Assembly (NCBI RefSeq): GCF_000422505.1
Contig: NZ_KE383865.1
Span: forward strand, 530,726 to 594,725
Direction: 5' to 3'
Length of the DNA: 64,000 nt
Source: Paenibacillus pinihumi DSM 23905 = JCM 16419
GTDB lineage: Bacteria; Bacillota; Bacilli; Paenibacillales; Paenibacillaceae
The notes under the pieces are model-generated. The model ran no database searches. It had not been told where the DNA came from and worked only from the letters and a program-made list of their open reading frames with translations. The position numbers and the translations under genes are program-made. Positions 37,824-47,170 of the stretch are shown piece after piece. The number at the start of each line of letters is the position of its first letter. Positions within the stretch are counted from its first letter, which is position 1.

Positions 37824-38345
37824 GTGAATACGTCTGGCAAGTTAAAGTCCCTCCTAATAGGAGCAAGCATCATTAATCTGTTTGCCCTTACCTGGTTCAC
37901 ACTTGGATCTACCGCAAACTTTAATCGAGGAATAGATCTGGTAACAACAATTCTTTTTCTTATGATCGGGATACCTTCCTTTTTTATGTTAATCATTTCA
38001 ATATCATTGATCATTTTGGTAAAAAATGAGAACTTAGCGGACTGGAAGAGGACAGATGACAGACAATTCAAATATTGTATCGAGCTTGTTAATTTATTTC
38101 AAAAAAATAGTTCCGCGAGACTCTATTTAAAAAATCTGCAGAGCGCAGATGAATTGTATATTTCGTTAGATTTACCGGTTAGAGATATTGGAGGGTTGAT
38201 GCCTGATAAATATTTTAGTCATTTAGAACCTACAGCCGATTCGAATATTTATAAATTAGTGACAACGAATGAATCCCCGTTTCCGAAAATTGAATTTGAA
38301 ATTCATATAAAAGAAAAAACAGCAATCGGAATAAGTTCAAAATAG
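37824..38345 (+). CDS. Hypothetical protein with two membrane helices
   Basis: 173 residues, GTG start without a clear ribosome binding site. Helices lie at about 8-28 and 40-66, followed by a soluble domain (about 75-173). The surrounding kilobase is markedly more AT-rich than its neighbours, and codon use follows, which could mean recent acquisition. Function unknown; the start is uncertain. Confidence 0.6.
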   Translation: MNTSGKLKSLLIGASIINLFALTWFTLGSTANFNRGIDLVTTILFLMIGIPSFFMLIISISLIILVKNENLADWKRTDDRQFKYCIELVNLFQKNSSARLYLKNLQSADELYISLDLPVRDIGGLMPDKYFSHLEPTADSNIYKLVTTNESPFPKIEFEIHIKEKTAIGISSK

Positions 38346-38747
38346 CTAATAACTGTACTTTTGAATGAACCACATGGAGTTTTAAACTGTAGCCCGTAAA
38401 ATAGACACTCGGAAAAGTACTTCTTTTGGGTTAAAGTCTATGACTCTATGTGTTTTTTTATATCTATATTTAATAAATACATATTTTGTAATATTTATAA
38501 TATGAATTCACTTACATTAAAACTAGATTAAAATAATCTTAAAATTCTCTTGTCGATACAAATCTCCGATGTTATAATACCTTACGTTTAAGTATGCATT
38601 TTGATTTATATTGTATACATAATTTGGTATACAAAATTCAATCTTGTTAGGGGGTTGTCCATGAAGCAAGGTTAGCTACATACGTATATTTATGCATCTA
38701 ATCTTCTTTGTTCACAACTTTTTCAATTCAATTAAGGGGGAATAAAA
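38346..38747. other. AT-rich intergenic region before the S-layer peptidase
   Basis: About 400 bp. It has a weak AT-rich inverted repeat after the hypothetical gene and paired GTATAC palindromes at 38610-38638. I see no gene in it. Confidence 0.5.
38610..38638. promoter_or_regulatory. Putative GntR operator pair, site 3
   Basis: ATTGTATACAT and AATTTGGTATACAAAATT carry two GTATAC cores 14 bp apart, about 110 bp before the peptidase start. The second half, TATACAAAATTC, is identical to the matching part of the rocD site. Confidence 0.6.
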
Positions 38748-41700
38748 GTGTCAGGAAACAAATTGTTTTACAAGTTTACCTCGCTGTTTTTGGCATTAGT
38801 GCTGGCTTTATCTGTTATAACGCCTAGCATTTTTGCTGCTGATCCGGAGACGGAGACGAATGTACCAGTTGTTGAAGTTGAACAACCGGCTCAGTCTGTT
38901 GAGGAAACTGGTCAAGTAGAAGAAGTTCAAGCAGAAGCTAATCCTGTAGTAGAAATCCCTGGTGTAAGCTTTGAAGAAGGGGCACCGGGTGCAATTGCTT
39001 ATAAGCATGTCGAGAAGCTTGCTTTAGAAATCGGAAGCCGTTTAACTGGTTCTGTCGGAGAACAAGCGGCTCGTGCTTATATTAAAGAACAGTTTGAAAA
39101 GCTAGAGTTTAAAACGGAACTTCAGGACTTCAGTTTTACAAATAGAGGTAATTTTTTCCAATCTCAAAATGTTATTGCTACTAAAAAGGGACAATCGCCT
39201 CAAGTTATTATCGTAGGCGCACATTACGATTCCGTAACTGCGGGTAAAGGCGCAGATGACAATGCATCCGGCGTTGCCGTTATGCTGGAAACTGCAGCAA
39301 AAGTTGCAGATATTCAAACACCGTATACGATTAAATTCATTGCATTCAGTGGAGAAGAGCAGAGTAAAAAGGGTTCCGAATTCTTCAAGAGCCAAATGAC
39401 TGCTGAAGAAATTAGAAACACAGTTGCAATGATTAACCTGGATAGCGTTATTGCTGGCGATAACATGTATATCTATGGTGGTAAACAAGACGGCGGTTGG
39501 GTTCGGGAAACGGGTCTTGCGATTGCCCAAAGACTGGACTTGAAGCTGCAAACCAATCCTGGTGACAACCCTCAATACCCGAAAGGGACTACAGGTAACT
39601 GGAGTGACCATGCTCCATTCCAAGCAGCAGGTATCCCTATAGCATACTTGGAAGCAACAAACTGGGCACTTGGAGAAAAGGATGGCTACACCCAGACTGA
39701 AAAAGATGGTAGCATTTGGCATACTGCCAAGGATGATCTGAACTTTATTGCACAGAACTATCCGGGCCGTATTGAAGAGAGACTTTCCACGTTCAGCCAG
39801 GTTCTGACTGGGCTTGTAACTGAAATTCAAGGCTTGAGAGTCAGCAATGACAAGGTTTCCATGACCGAGAAACGTGTTATTGATGTGGAATTCGAACTGA
39901 ATGGTCAAGATGTTGATGTTAGCAAGTTGCAGTTCACTTTTGGCGACAAACCGCTGAATGCCTGGAAGCAATGGAAAGGCTCATCCAAGCAATATGATGG
40001 AGATCCCTTCATTACTTTGGTGGAAGCACCTACAGTTACAGGAACTACACTTAAAGCTAAAATTGCTTTTGACTTGATGTATACTCTTAGTACACCTAAG
40101 AAAGATGAACAAGGCAACACAATCTATGTTGATATCCCGACCAACGACCTCTCCAGCCGTACAGTCCGTACACTGTACCCGTCCCAAATTGGAACTTTCC
40201 AATTGGCGCTGAAGGATGGAGAAAGCACGCTTGCAACAACGCAAATGAAACTCAACGTTTATGATGGCTATCATACATTCGATGAAATCAAGCCTGCAAT
40301 TGACAGAATCACCAAGGAAGCTAATGAGCTGAATGATCGTTATATCAATACTTCCGTTCTTGGCAAATCAGTTCAGGGGCGTGATATTCAGTTCACGGTT
40401 CTGGCTAAAGACAAAGCAACTGTCGACAAGTATCTGAACGAGACATTGCCGGCGATGAAGCAGGACCCTGCAGCTTTGCAAGAAGCAATCAAATCCGGAA
40501 ATACAGAATTTAAAGTGCCAATCTGGATCAACAACATTCACCCGGATGAAGCTCCAGGCGTCGATGCCATTCTGGATTTGTTCAAAGCCCTGTCTCAGGA
40601 CAAAATCGTTACATTTAAAACAACAGACAAAGACGGCCAGGAAACATCCATTGATTTTAATGTTGATGAAGCATTGAATCATGTATTCTTCCTAATCAAC
40701 TATACGCAAAACCCTGATGGACGTTATTTGAACACGCGGGAAAATGCCAATAAATTTGACCTGAACCGCGACAACTCGTACCAGACGCAAGTGGAAACTC
40801 AAATTGTAACAGCTGAAATTGCTAAATGGTCGCCAATCTCGTTCCTGGATTTCCATGGTTTCGTTGGCGGGTTCCTGATTGAGCCTTGTACGCCGCCGCA
40901 TGATCCGAACATTGAATACGATCTTGTGATCGACAATATGATTGAATTGGCAACTGCATTTGGTGAAGCCGGTATTGCGAATACATCGTATACAAGCTAT
41001 CACATTCCTTATGAGGAAAACCGCAAAAAAGCAGAAGATCCAAACTATGTGCCTAAGCCGGGTTCCCAAGTAACTGGCTGGGATGACGCATCACCTGCTT
41101 ACACAGCTGTGTACGCGATGCACCAAGGTTCTTTGGGCCACACCATTGAAATTCCATCCTTGAACGAGGAGTCTTCCAAAGCTCTGTTCTATGGTGGAGT
41201 TGCTGCAATCGATTATATCGCTAACAATACGCAGAAACTCTTTGTTAACCAGCTTGAAATCTTTAAGCGCGGATTGAACAATAAAGATGTGGGCGAGGCA
41301 GTCGACAAATATCTGATCAATGCCAAGCATGAACAAATTGGCAGACCGCGCGGGGACAATGCGAACTTCTTCCCTGAGTATTATGTACTGCCGCTGGACA
41401 AAAAACTGCAAAAGAACCAGCTTGAAGTGTACCGCATGGTTCAATACTTGCTGCGCAATGATGTTAAAGTGGAGCAATCTGCACAAGCGGTCAAAGTAGG
41501 AGAGGTCGAATATCCTGCGGGCAGCTACATTGTGAACATGCATCAGGTGAAACGCGGCTTTGCAAACCTTGTGCTTTACGATGGAATTAATGTATCCGAT
41601 TATGATGCATTGTACGCCGATATCATTCAGAACTTCCCGGATATGCGCGGATTCAACAGCTATGTTGTGCGCCAGGCAGATGCTTTCAAAGGCAAAACCA

Positions 41701-43211
41701 ATCCGGTTGCGAAAGTTGAAATTCCTGCAACATCGGTTTCTGCTAATGTAGACAACTACGTGCTGCGCAATACGAATAATGACGTTATTAAAGCAGTGAA
41801 TGAACTGCTGGCTAATAACAAAAGAGTTCTGATGCTGACTAGCGGCGGCTCAAACTATGAAACGGGAGACTTCCTCGTTTCCAAAGAGAGCCTGCAATCG
41901 GTCTCGTCGAAATACTTCCTGGAAGTTGTACCGTTTAACGGGAATGCAAGCACGTCCGGCAAATTGCTGAAATCAGCGAAGGTTGCTGCAGCAGGCATTT
42001 TCCCTACCTATGTATTGAAAGAGCTTGGTTTTAACCTGGTTGATGATCAAGCGAATGGCGATGTACTGGTAAACAGCTTTAATAAAGATTTGATCAGCAC
42101 TGGCAAGCCGTATATCGGCTTTGGCAGAGCGGAACTTGATTCTCTTGACAAGTCCAAACTGCTGGACGGATTCACCTTCAAGACGACATTCAGATCACAT
42201 GAAGGGCTGTTCAAATCCGTGCTGTCGCAAAACAATGTCATTACAGCACCATATGACAGCAATGAATATTTATACACGGCATCCGGTTCTTACATCACGT
42301 CCGTTCCTAACGACGCTAAAGTCATTGCGACTGTAAGCAACGATGCAGATTACTTTAAAGCCGGCTGGTGGCCTGGCAATGAAGCGATTAAAGGCCAGAT
42401 TGTAGCCTTCACTTATAATGTTGGCAAGCTGAACCTGACATACTTCTCCAACGAGCCGCTTCATCGCGCACATGGTCAAAAGCAATTCCGTCTGCTTGCC
42501 AACGCGATTTACAATGCAACTGCAACAGATTATGAAGCGCCTTACTACCCGTCCAATCCGGGAGGTCCGGTTAACCCTGGCACACCTGTTGACCCTGGAA
42601 AACCAGTTGATCCTGAGACGCCAGTAACACCGGAAAAGCCGGAAACACCGGAAACACCTGCATTTACCGATCTTGGACCTGTTGCATCCTGGGCTCAGGA
42701 AGCAATTGAGGCTTTGACGAAGAAGGGAATTCTGCAAGGTGTGGCAGAAGGCAAATTCGCTCCGGCGAAGGATGTGACACGCGCTGAGTTTATTACGATG
42801 CTCGTTAGAGCATTTGATCTGCTCGATGTCAAAGCGAAAGTAGATTTCACAGATGTTCAATCGAATGCATGGTACTACGAGTATGTAGCAACCGCAGTGG
42901 AGAAAGGTCTGATCCAAGGCGTGGGCGGCAACAAATTCGATCCAAACCGTGCAATCACCCGTGAAGAAATGGCCATTATGAGTGCGAATGTACTGAAAGC
43001 CGTTAAAAACAAGACAGCAGCCGATGCGGCAGCCGCACTGGCAAAATTCAAAGATCAGGACAGCATGGCTTCCTATGCGAAGGATGCAATTGCTCTTCTG
43101 ACGGAGAACAATGTCATCAACGGCATGACAGCGACAACCTTCCAGCCGAAGGGAATCGCTAACCGTGCCCAGGCAGCGGTAATCATCAACCGGATGCTGG
43201 GAATCGAGTAA
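38748..43211 (+). CDS. S-layer anchored bifunctional exopeptidase: M28 aminopeptidase, M14 carboxypeptidase, three SLH domains
   Basis: 1487 residues, GTG start after AAGGGGGAA, with a signal peptide (cleavage near SIFAAD). The M28 domain (about 80-360) shows zinc ligands in GAHYDS, ADDNASG, SGEEQ, NLDS and SDHAPF. The M14 domain (about 510-860) shows NIHPDEAPG (HxxE), LNRDNSYQ, FLDFHG and the catalytic Glu in HTIEIPS. A flavodoxin/amidotransferase-like region (about 1030-1260) follows, as in some long M14 proteins. Then come a Pro-rich linker (1267-1304) and three SLH repeats (1305-1487) that bind cell-wall polymer. It should trim extracellular peptides from both ends. The shared palindrome links it to the arginine genes. 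Confidence 0.93.
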   Translation: MSGNKLFYKFTSLFLALVLALSVITPSIFAADPETETNVPVVEVEQPAQSVEETGQVEEVQAEANPVVEIPGVSFEEGAPGAIAYKHVEKLALEIGSRLTGSVGEQAARAYIKEQFEKLEFKTELQDFSFTNRGNFFQSQNVIATKKGQSPQVIIVGAHYDSVTAGKGADDNASGVAVMLETAAKVADIQTPYTIKFIAFSGEEQSKKGSEFFKSQMTAEEIRNTVAMINLDSVIAGDNMYIYGGKQDGGWVRETGLAIAQRLDLKLQTNPGDNPQYPKGTTGNWSDHAPFQAAGIPIAYLEATNWALGEKDGYTQTEKDGSIWHTAKDDLNFIAQNYPGRIEERLSTFSQVLTGLVTEIQGLRVSNDKVSMTEKRVIDVEFELNGQDVDVSKLQFTFGDKPLNAWKQWKGSSKQYDGDPFITLVEAPTVTGTTLKAKIAFDLMYTLSTPKKDEQGNTIYVDIPTNDLSSRTVRTLYPSQIGTFQLALKDGESTLATTQMKLNVYDGYHTFDEIKPAIDRITKEANELNDRYINTSVLGKSVQGRDIQFTVLAKDKATVDKYLNETLPAMKQDPAALQEAIKSGNTEFKVPIWINNIHPDEAPGVDAILDLFKALSQDKIVTFKTTDKDGQETSIDFNVDEALNHVFFLINYTQNPDGRYLNTRENANKFDLNRDNSYQTQVETQIVTAEIAKWSPISFLDFHGFVGGFLIEPCTPPHDPNIEYDLVIDNMIELATAFGEAGIANTSYTSYHIPYEENRKKAEDPNYVPKPGSQVTGWDDASPAYTAVYAMHQGSLGHTIEIPSLNEESSKALFYGGVAAIDYIANNTQKLFVNQLEIFKRGLNNKDVGEAVDKYLINAKHEQIGRPRGDNANFFPEYYVLPLDKKLQKNQLEVYRMVQYLLRNDVKVEQSAQAVKVGEVEYPAGSYIVNMHQVKRGFANLVLYDGINVSDYDALYADIIQNFPDMRGFNSYVVRQADAFKGKTNPVAKVEIPATSVSANVDNYVLRNTNNDVIKAVNELLANNKRVLMLTSGGSNYETGDFLVSKESLQSVSSKYFLEVVPFNGNASTSGKLLKSAKVAAAGIFPTYVLKELGFNLVDDQANGDVLVNSFNKDLISTGKPYIGFGRAELDSLDKSKLLDGFTFKTTFRSHEGLFKSVLSQNNVITAPYDSNEYLYTASGSYITSVPNDAKVIATVSNDADYFKAGWWPGNEAIKGQIVAFTYNVGKLNLTYFSNEPLHRAHGQKQFRLLANAIYNATATDYEAPYYPSNPGGPVNPGTPVDPGKPVDPETPVTPEKPETPETPAFTDLGPVASWAQEAIEALTKKGILQGVAEGKFAPAKDVTRAEFITMLVRAFDLLDVKAKVDFTDVQSNAWYYEYVATAVEKGLIQGVGGNKFDPNRAITREEMAIMSANVLKAVKNKTAADAAAALAKFKDQDSMASYAKDAIALLTENNVINGMTATTFQPKGIANRAQAAVIINRMLGIE

Positions 43212-43246
43212 TTGAAGCTCTGATTCCACTGATCCACCCGATTAAA

Positions 43247-43271
43247 GGGGCCCTTAGAGGCTCCTTTTTTC
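43247..43271 (+). terminator. Terminator after the S-layer peptidase
   Basis: GGGGCC and GGCTCC form a short stem with one G-U pair, followed by TTTTTT. Confidence 0.65.
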
Positions 43272-43274
43272 TAT

Positions 43275-43366
43275 GAATATAAGTATTAATAAACTTTCAC
43301 TTTATAAGGGATTCTATTTCTGTAGGAATGAAGCTTTTGCCTCACAGCGGACAAAGCCATTTACGC
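43275..43366 (+). repeat. Two-hairpin repeat, copy F (diverged)
   Basis: An imperfect AT-rich hairpin (43275-43320, ending ATTCTATTTC) is followed by GTAGGAATGAAGCTTTTGCC (43322-43341) and GGACAAAGCCATTTACGC (43349-43366). The order and the TTTACGC flank match copies A and B. It fills most of the gap between the peptidase and dinB. Confidence 0.5.
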
Positions 43367-43516
43367 TTGTCTCTATTTCTTATATTGAAAATACTGCTTC
43401 AACAGCCTGAGCTGGAAGCCCGGACTTGATTCAGACATGCTCTGTTCGGTTGCCGGAGCGAACAGATCGTTGTATGATCATTATTGGATATGGCGAAAAA
43501 AGGGGATGGCTGAATC

Positions 43517-44803
43517 ATGAAGTCCGTTCATGAACATTATCCTGCCAACGGCAGAGTAATCCTTCATCTGGATATGAATGCCTTCTATTGCTCCGTGCAC
43601 GAGGCAGAGGAGCCGGCCCGGTACAAGGGAGTTCCAACGGCCGTTGCAGGTAGCGTAGAGCTGCGCAAGGGCATTATTGTGACCAGCTCTTATGCGGCGC
43701 GCAAACGGGGCGTCAAGACAGGAATGACCGTACGGGAAGGCATGCGCCATTGTCCGGAGCTTGTGCTGATCAAGCCGGATTTCGATTTGTACCGGAAGTA
43801 TTCGCGTGGCTTTTTGTCCATCGCAAGCCAATACACACCGCTTGTCGAGCGGGTATCCATCGATGAGTGTTATCTGGATATAACAGGCTCCAAGTCATTC
43901 GGAACGCCGCTGGAGATTGCGGAGATGATCCAGTACCGCATCCGCACGGAATGGTCCTTGCCCTGCTCGATTGGCGTTGCACCGAACAAGCTGCTGGCCA
44001 AGGTAGCCAGTGACATGCATAAACCGAATGGGCTGACAGTGCTGCGCATAAGAGATGTGCCGCGGGTATTGTGGAACCGCCGCTGTGACACCCTGCCCGG
44101 AATAGGCAGCAAAACAGCTGACAAGCTCATGCGATTAAATATTACGACACTCGGGCAGCTGGCTGAGGCCGATGAATCCATGCTCCGAAAGCAATTTGGC
44201 ATTATCGGCTCCTGGCTAAAACAGGCGGCGAACGGGTATGATTATTCTGACGTCAATCCTGTACGGGAGCAGAACAAGTCCATTGGACATACGACAACGC
44301 TGCCACAGGATGTAACAGAGTGGGAGGATGTGAAGCGGGTACTGCTTAATCTGGCTGACCAGACGGGCAGGAGACTGCGCAGGCATAAGCTGATTGCCTC
44401 CGGAATCCAAATTACGATTCGCACACCGGATATGAAGACGATTACCCGTTCCAGTACGCTGAATGCGCCTATTGAATCAACCGACGATATATACAGAGAG
44501 GCAAGCCGTGTGTACAAGCACCATTGGCGGGACGGCAAGCCGATCCGTCTGCTTGGGGTGGCGCTGCATCATCTGACGCCGAAGCAAGATACGGCGCTGC
44601 AGCTTGATCTGTTTGATTATGAGGAGCAGCCGAAGAAAGAAGCGCTGACCAAGGTCATGGACTCGCTCCGCGATAAATTCGGGGAGAGTGCCGTGCTTAC
44701 GGCTGGCATGCTTGGAGATGACCCTTCCGCTTTAATCCGGAACAAGAAAATTCGGGGAACCTCCCTGCAACTGGACGAGGAAGCATTTGATGTTGATGAC
44801 TAG
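43517..44803 (+). CDS. dinB: Y-family DNA polymerase IV
   Basis: 428 residues with AAAGGGG upstream. HLDMNAFYCSVH carries the first catalytic Asp, and VERVSIDECYLDITGS the second acidic pair. A helix-hairpin-helix region (LPGIGSKTADKLMRL) and a little-finger domain follow. It performs translesion synthesis. The C-terminal part (LDLFDYEEQPKKEALTKV) resembles the beta-clamp binding and tail segments of Bacillus Pol Y. No convincing SOS box was found upstream. Confidence 0.94.
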   Translation: MKSVHEHYPANGRVILHLDMNAFYCSVHEAEEPARYKGVPTAVAGSVELRKGIIVTSSYAARKRGVKTGMTVREGMRHCPELVLIKPDFDLYRKYSRGFLSIASQYTPLVERVSIDECYLDITGSKSFGTPLEIAEMIQYRIRTEWSLPCSIGVAPNKLLAKVASDMHKPNGLTVLRIRDVPRVLWNRRCDTLPGIGSKTADKLMRLNITTLGQLAEADESMLRKQFGIIGSWLKQAANGYDYSDVNPVREQNKSIGHTTTLPQDVTEWEDVKRVLLNLADQTGRRLRRHKLIASGIQITIRTPDMKTITRSSTLNAPIESTDDIYREASRVYKHHWRDGKPIRLLGVALHHLTPKQDTALQLDLFDYEEQPKKEALTKVMDSLRDKFGESAVLTAGMLGDDPSALIRNKKIRGTSLQLDEEAFDVDD

Positions 44804-44821
44804 ATGTAATTCTGATATAGT
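44793..44821 (+). promoter_or_regulatory. Candidate promoter of the ferredoxin gene
   Basis: TTGATG (44793-44798), a 17-bp spacer and TATAGT (44816-44821), partly inside the end of dinB. Start of transcription would be about 25 bp before the ferredoxin start codon. Confidence 0.5.
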
Positions 44822-44833
44822 ATCATATGATAG

Positions 44834-45088
<255 letters not shown>

Positions 45089-45120
45089 TCTTAATGATTT
45101 GAAATAGATCGTTTCAAATT

Positions 45121-45151
45121 CCCCCGGCCCCGGCAGCAGGGGTTTTTTTTT
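45121..45151 (+). terminator. Terminator after ferredoxin
   Basis: CCCC and GGGG arms around GGCAGCA, with a run of nine T. Confidence 0.75.
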
Positions 45152-45166
45152 GTGACCTGGATCACA
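45151..45166. promoter_or_regulatory. Perfect CRP/FNR-type palindrome
   Basis: TGTGACCTGGATCACA matches TGTGA-N6-TCACA exactly. It lies 116 bp before the cyclase start codon, right after the ferredoxin terminator. In Bacilli this consensus is bound by FNR; in proteobacteria by cAMP-CRP. Confidence 0.65.
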
Positions 45167-45281
45167 TTTTTGGGTGAAATTTGATCTGAATACATTGTTT
45201 TTACTGCTTTTGTATTGTCAACTATGGAAAGCGTGAAATAGAATAAGAGAAAGGTGTTTCAGACAGAGAGGGAGGAAGCAG

Positions 45282-47147
45282 GTGTTCATTCGGAAGTGGC
45301 CCAAAATTGCAGCCGCGGGGGTTATTATCAGCCTGTTCTGGTCACTGTTTGCCAGTCTTGGCACAGGAGGGATGCTGAACTTCATCGAAGCTCCGCTCAG
45401 GGATTTGATGCGCGAGATGTCGGATCAGGAGCGTGCCCCATACGATCAGATTAAAATTATCAAAATCGATGATGCCTCGCTAGAGCAGCTGGGACAGTTT
45501 CCATGGGACCGAAGCTTGTATGCACAGCTGATTTCGATGCTTGAGGAAGCAAAAGTGAAAGCGGTTTTTCTCGATATCGTGCTCGCTGAGCCGGGCCAGA
45601 ATCCGGAAGCCGATGAGGCGATGGCCGAGGTGATGAGCAGCTATGACAATATCATTCTGCCAGTTGTATTTGATATGAAGGTCAGGCAGGAGGAGAAGGG
45701 CAGGCTGGAGACGGAATCGGTAATTTACCCGGCTTCGACGATTGGCGCTCCTCCGGAACAGACGGGTCATATTAATGTCATGCCGGACAAGGATGGTACG
45801 GTTCGCATGCTGACAATCGGGTTGCCGGACCTGGAGGGGAAAGAGGTCCCTGCTGCCAGCGTAAAGCTGGCTAATTACATATTAGATGAAGACAAACAAA
45901 TCCGTTACGACCCATCGCAGGCTAAGTGGTTCAGGGGCGACAGGCCAATTCCGCTCAATAGCAAAAATCAGGTTACGACGGATTTCTTCTCCAAGCCGAG
46001 GGAAGCGATCAGCACCGATACAGGCTATGATACGCAATCCTTCTTTAACGTGCTCAGTGGCGAGGTTCCTGCAGAATACTTTGAGAACAGTATTGTGCTG
46101 ATTGGCCCGTGGGCCTCCGGCCTGCAGGATGAATATTTGACCCCTTTAAGCAAAAATTTGCGCATGTACGGTGTAGAAATTCACGCCAATATGATTCAAT
46201 CTCTTGCAATGGGAGCCTTTTACTTCGAAGCGCCGGAAGCTGTTAACTATGCGATTATCATTGCTTTAACCCTGCTGTCTTTGCTGCTTTTTGAGAGATA
46301 TAGAGGCAGGATATCTTTTATGATTTATATCGCTTTGGCTTTGCTGTATGTGATGTGCTGGCTGAGCATTTATTTCTTCTTCTCCTTATTTATTTCCTTT
46401 ACCTATCCTTTCCTGGCTATGACGTCTGCATTAGTATGGGCGATCGTATCCCATTATACGGCGGAGCGGCGGGAGCGCGGACGGGTGACGAATATTTTTG
46501 GGAGATTTGTCTCCCGCAGTGTCGTGGATGAACTGCTTGCTTCCGGCGAGGAAATCAAGGTAGGCGGCCAGCGGCGGGATATTAGTGTCATCTTCGTCGA
46601 TATCCGCGGATTCACCCCTATGTCAGAGCGTCTCCAGCCGGAAGAGGTCATTCAGGTGCTGAACGAATACCTGGATATTTGTACGAAAGCCGTCTTCAAA
46701 TGGAACGGGACTCTGGACAAATTTATCGGGGATGGCGTGATGGCATTCTTCGGCGCACCAGTAGAGCTCACGAATCATCCTGAGCTGGCAGTTCGTGCTG
46801 CACTGGAAATGAAGAAGCAATCGGACATACTGGAGCAAAAATGTATCGAGAAGTTCGGAATCGGCGTTAAATTCGGCGTCGGCATCAACTGTGGTCCTGC
46901 GGTTGTCGGAAATATCGGCTCTGAGCTGCTGCGGCTCGACTACACAGCGATAGGGGATACCGTGAATCTGGCAGCACGTCTCGAGTCGAACGCGAAGCCA
47001 GGACAGATATTGATAAGTGAAGAAATGTACAAGCGTACAGGCGGGCTGTTCGAGCTGGAAGACATGGGAGAAATCAAAGTCAAAGGCAAAGAATTGCCAG
47101 TGAGGGTATATGCGGTATTGTCGGAAAAAGAGCCGTATAGCAGTTAG
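45282..47147 (+). CDS. CHASE2 domain adenylate/guanylate cyclase
   Basis: 621 residues, GTG with GGGAGG upstream. One N-terminal membrane helix (about 8-30), an extracellular CHASE2 sensor (about 35-310), and two to three helices (about 322-400) precede a cytosolic class III cyclase domain (about 425-600). The latter has VIFVDIRGFTPMSERL (first metal Asp), FIGDGVMAFFGAP (second metal Asp), and DYTAIGDTVNLAARLES. It should make cAMP or cGMP in response to an outside signal. It is 23 bp ahead of the FecR-domain gene and probably in one operon with it. Confidence 0.92.
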   Translation: MFIRKWPKIAAAGVIISLFWSLFASLGTGGMLNFIEAPLRDLMREMSDQERAPYDQIKIIKIDDASLEQLGQFPWDRSLYAQLISMLEEAKVKAVFLDIVLAEPGQNPEADEAMAEVMSSYDNIILPVVFDMKVRQEEKGRLETESVIYPASTIGAPPEQTGHINVMPDKDGTVRMLTIGLPDLEGKEVPAASVKLANYILDEDKQIRYDPSQAKWFRGDRPIPLNSKNQVTTDFFSKPREAISTDTGYDTQSFFNVLSGEVPAEYFENSIVLIGPWASGLQDEYLTPLSKNLRMYGVEIHANMIQSLAMGAFYFEAPEAVNYAIIIALTLLSLLLFERYRGRISFMIYIALALLYVMCWLSIYFFFSLFISFTYPFLAMTSALVWAIVSHYTAERRERGRVTNIFGRFVSRSVVDELLASGEEIKVGGQRRDISVIFVDIRGFTPMSERLQPEEVIQVLNEYLDICTKAVFKWNGTLDKFIGDGVMAFFGAPVELTNHPELAVRAALEMKKQSDILEQKCIEKFGIGVKFGVGINCGPAVVGNIGSELLRLDYTAIGDTVNLAARLESNAKPGQILISEEMYKRTGGLFELEDMGEIKVKGKELPVRVYAVLSEKEPYSS

Positions 47148-47170
47148 ATTCCCGGGAGGAGCACTAAAGA

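Noticed and set aside
42270-43229. 319-codon frame antisense to the SLH domains
   Set aside because: Antisense shadow of a conserved coding region with biased codon use.
43459-43473. CGAAC-containing site before dinB as a LexA/SOS box
   Set aside because: The right half reads CGTTG rather than GTTCG, so the palindrome is out of register.
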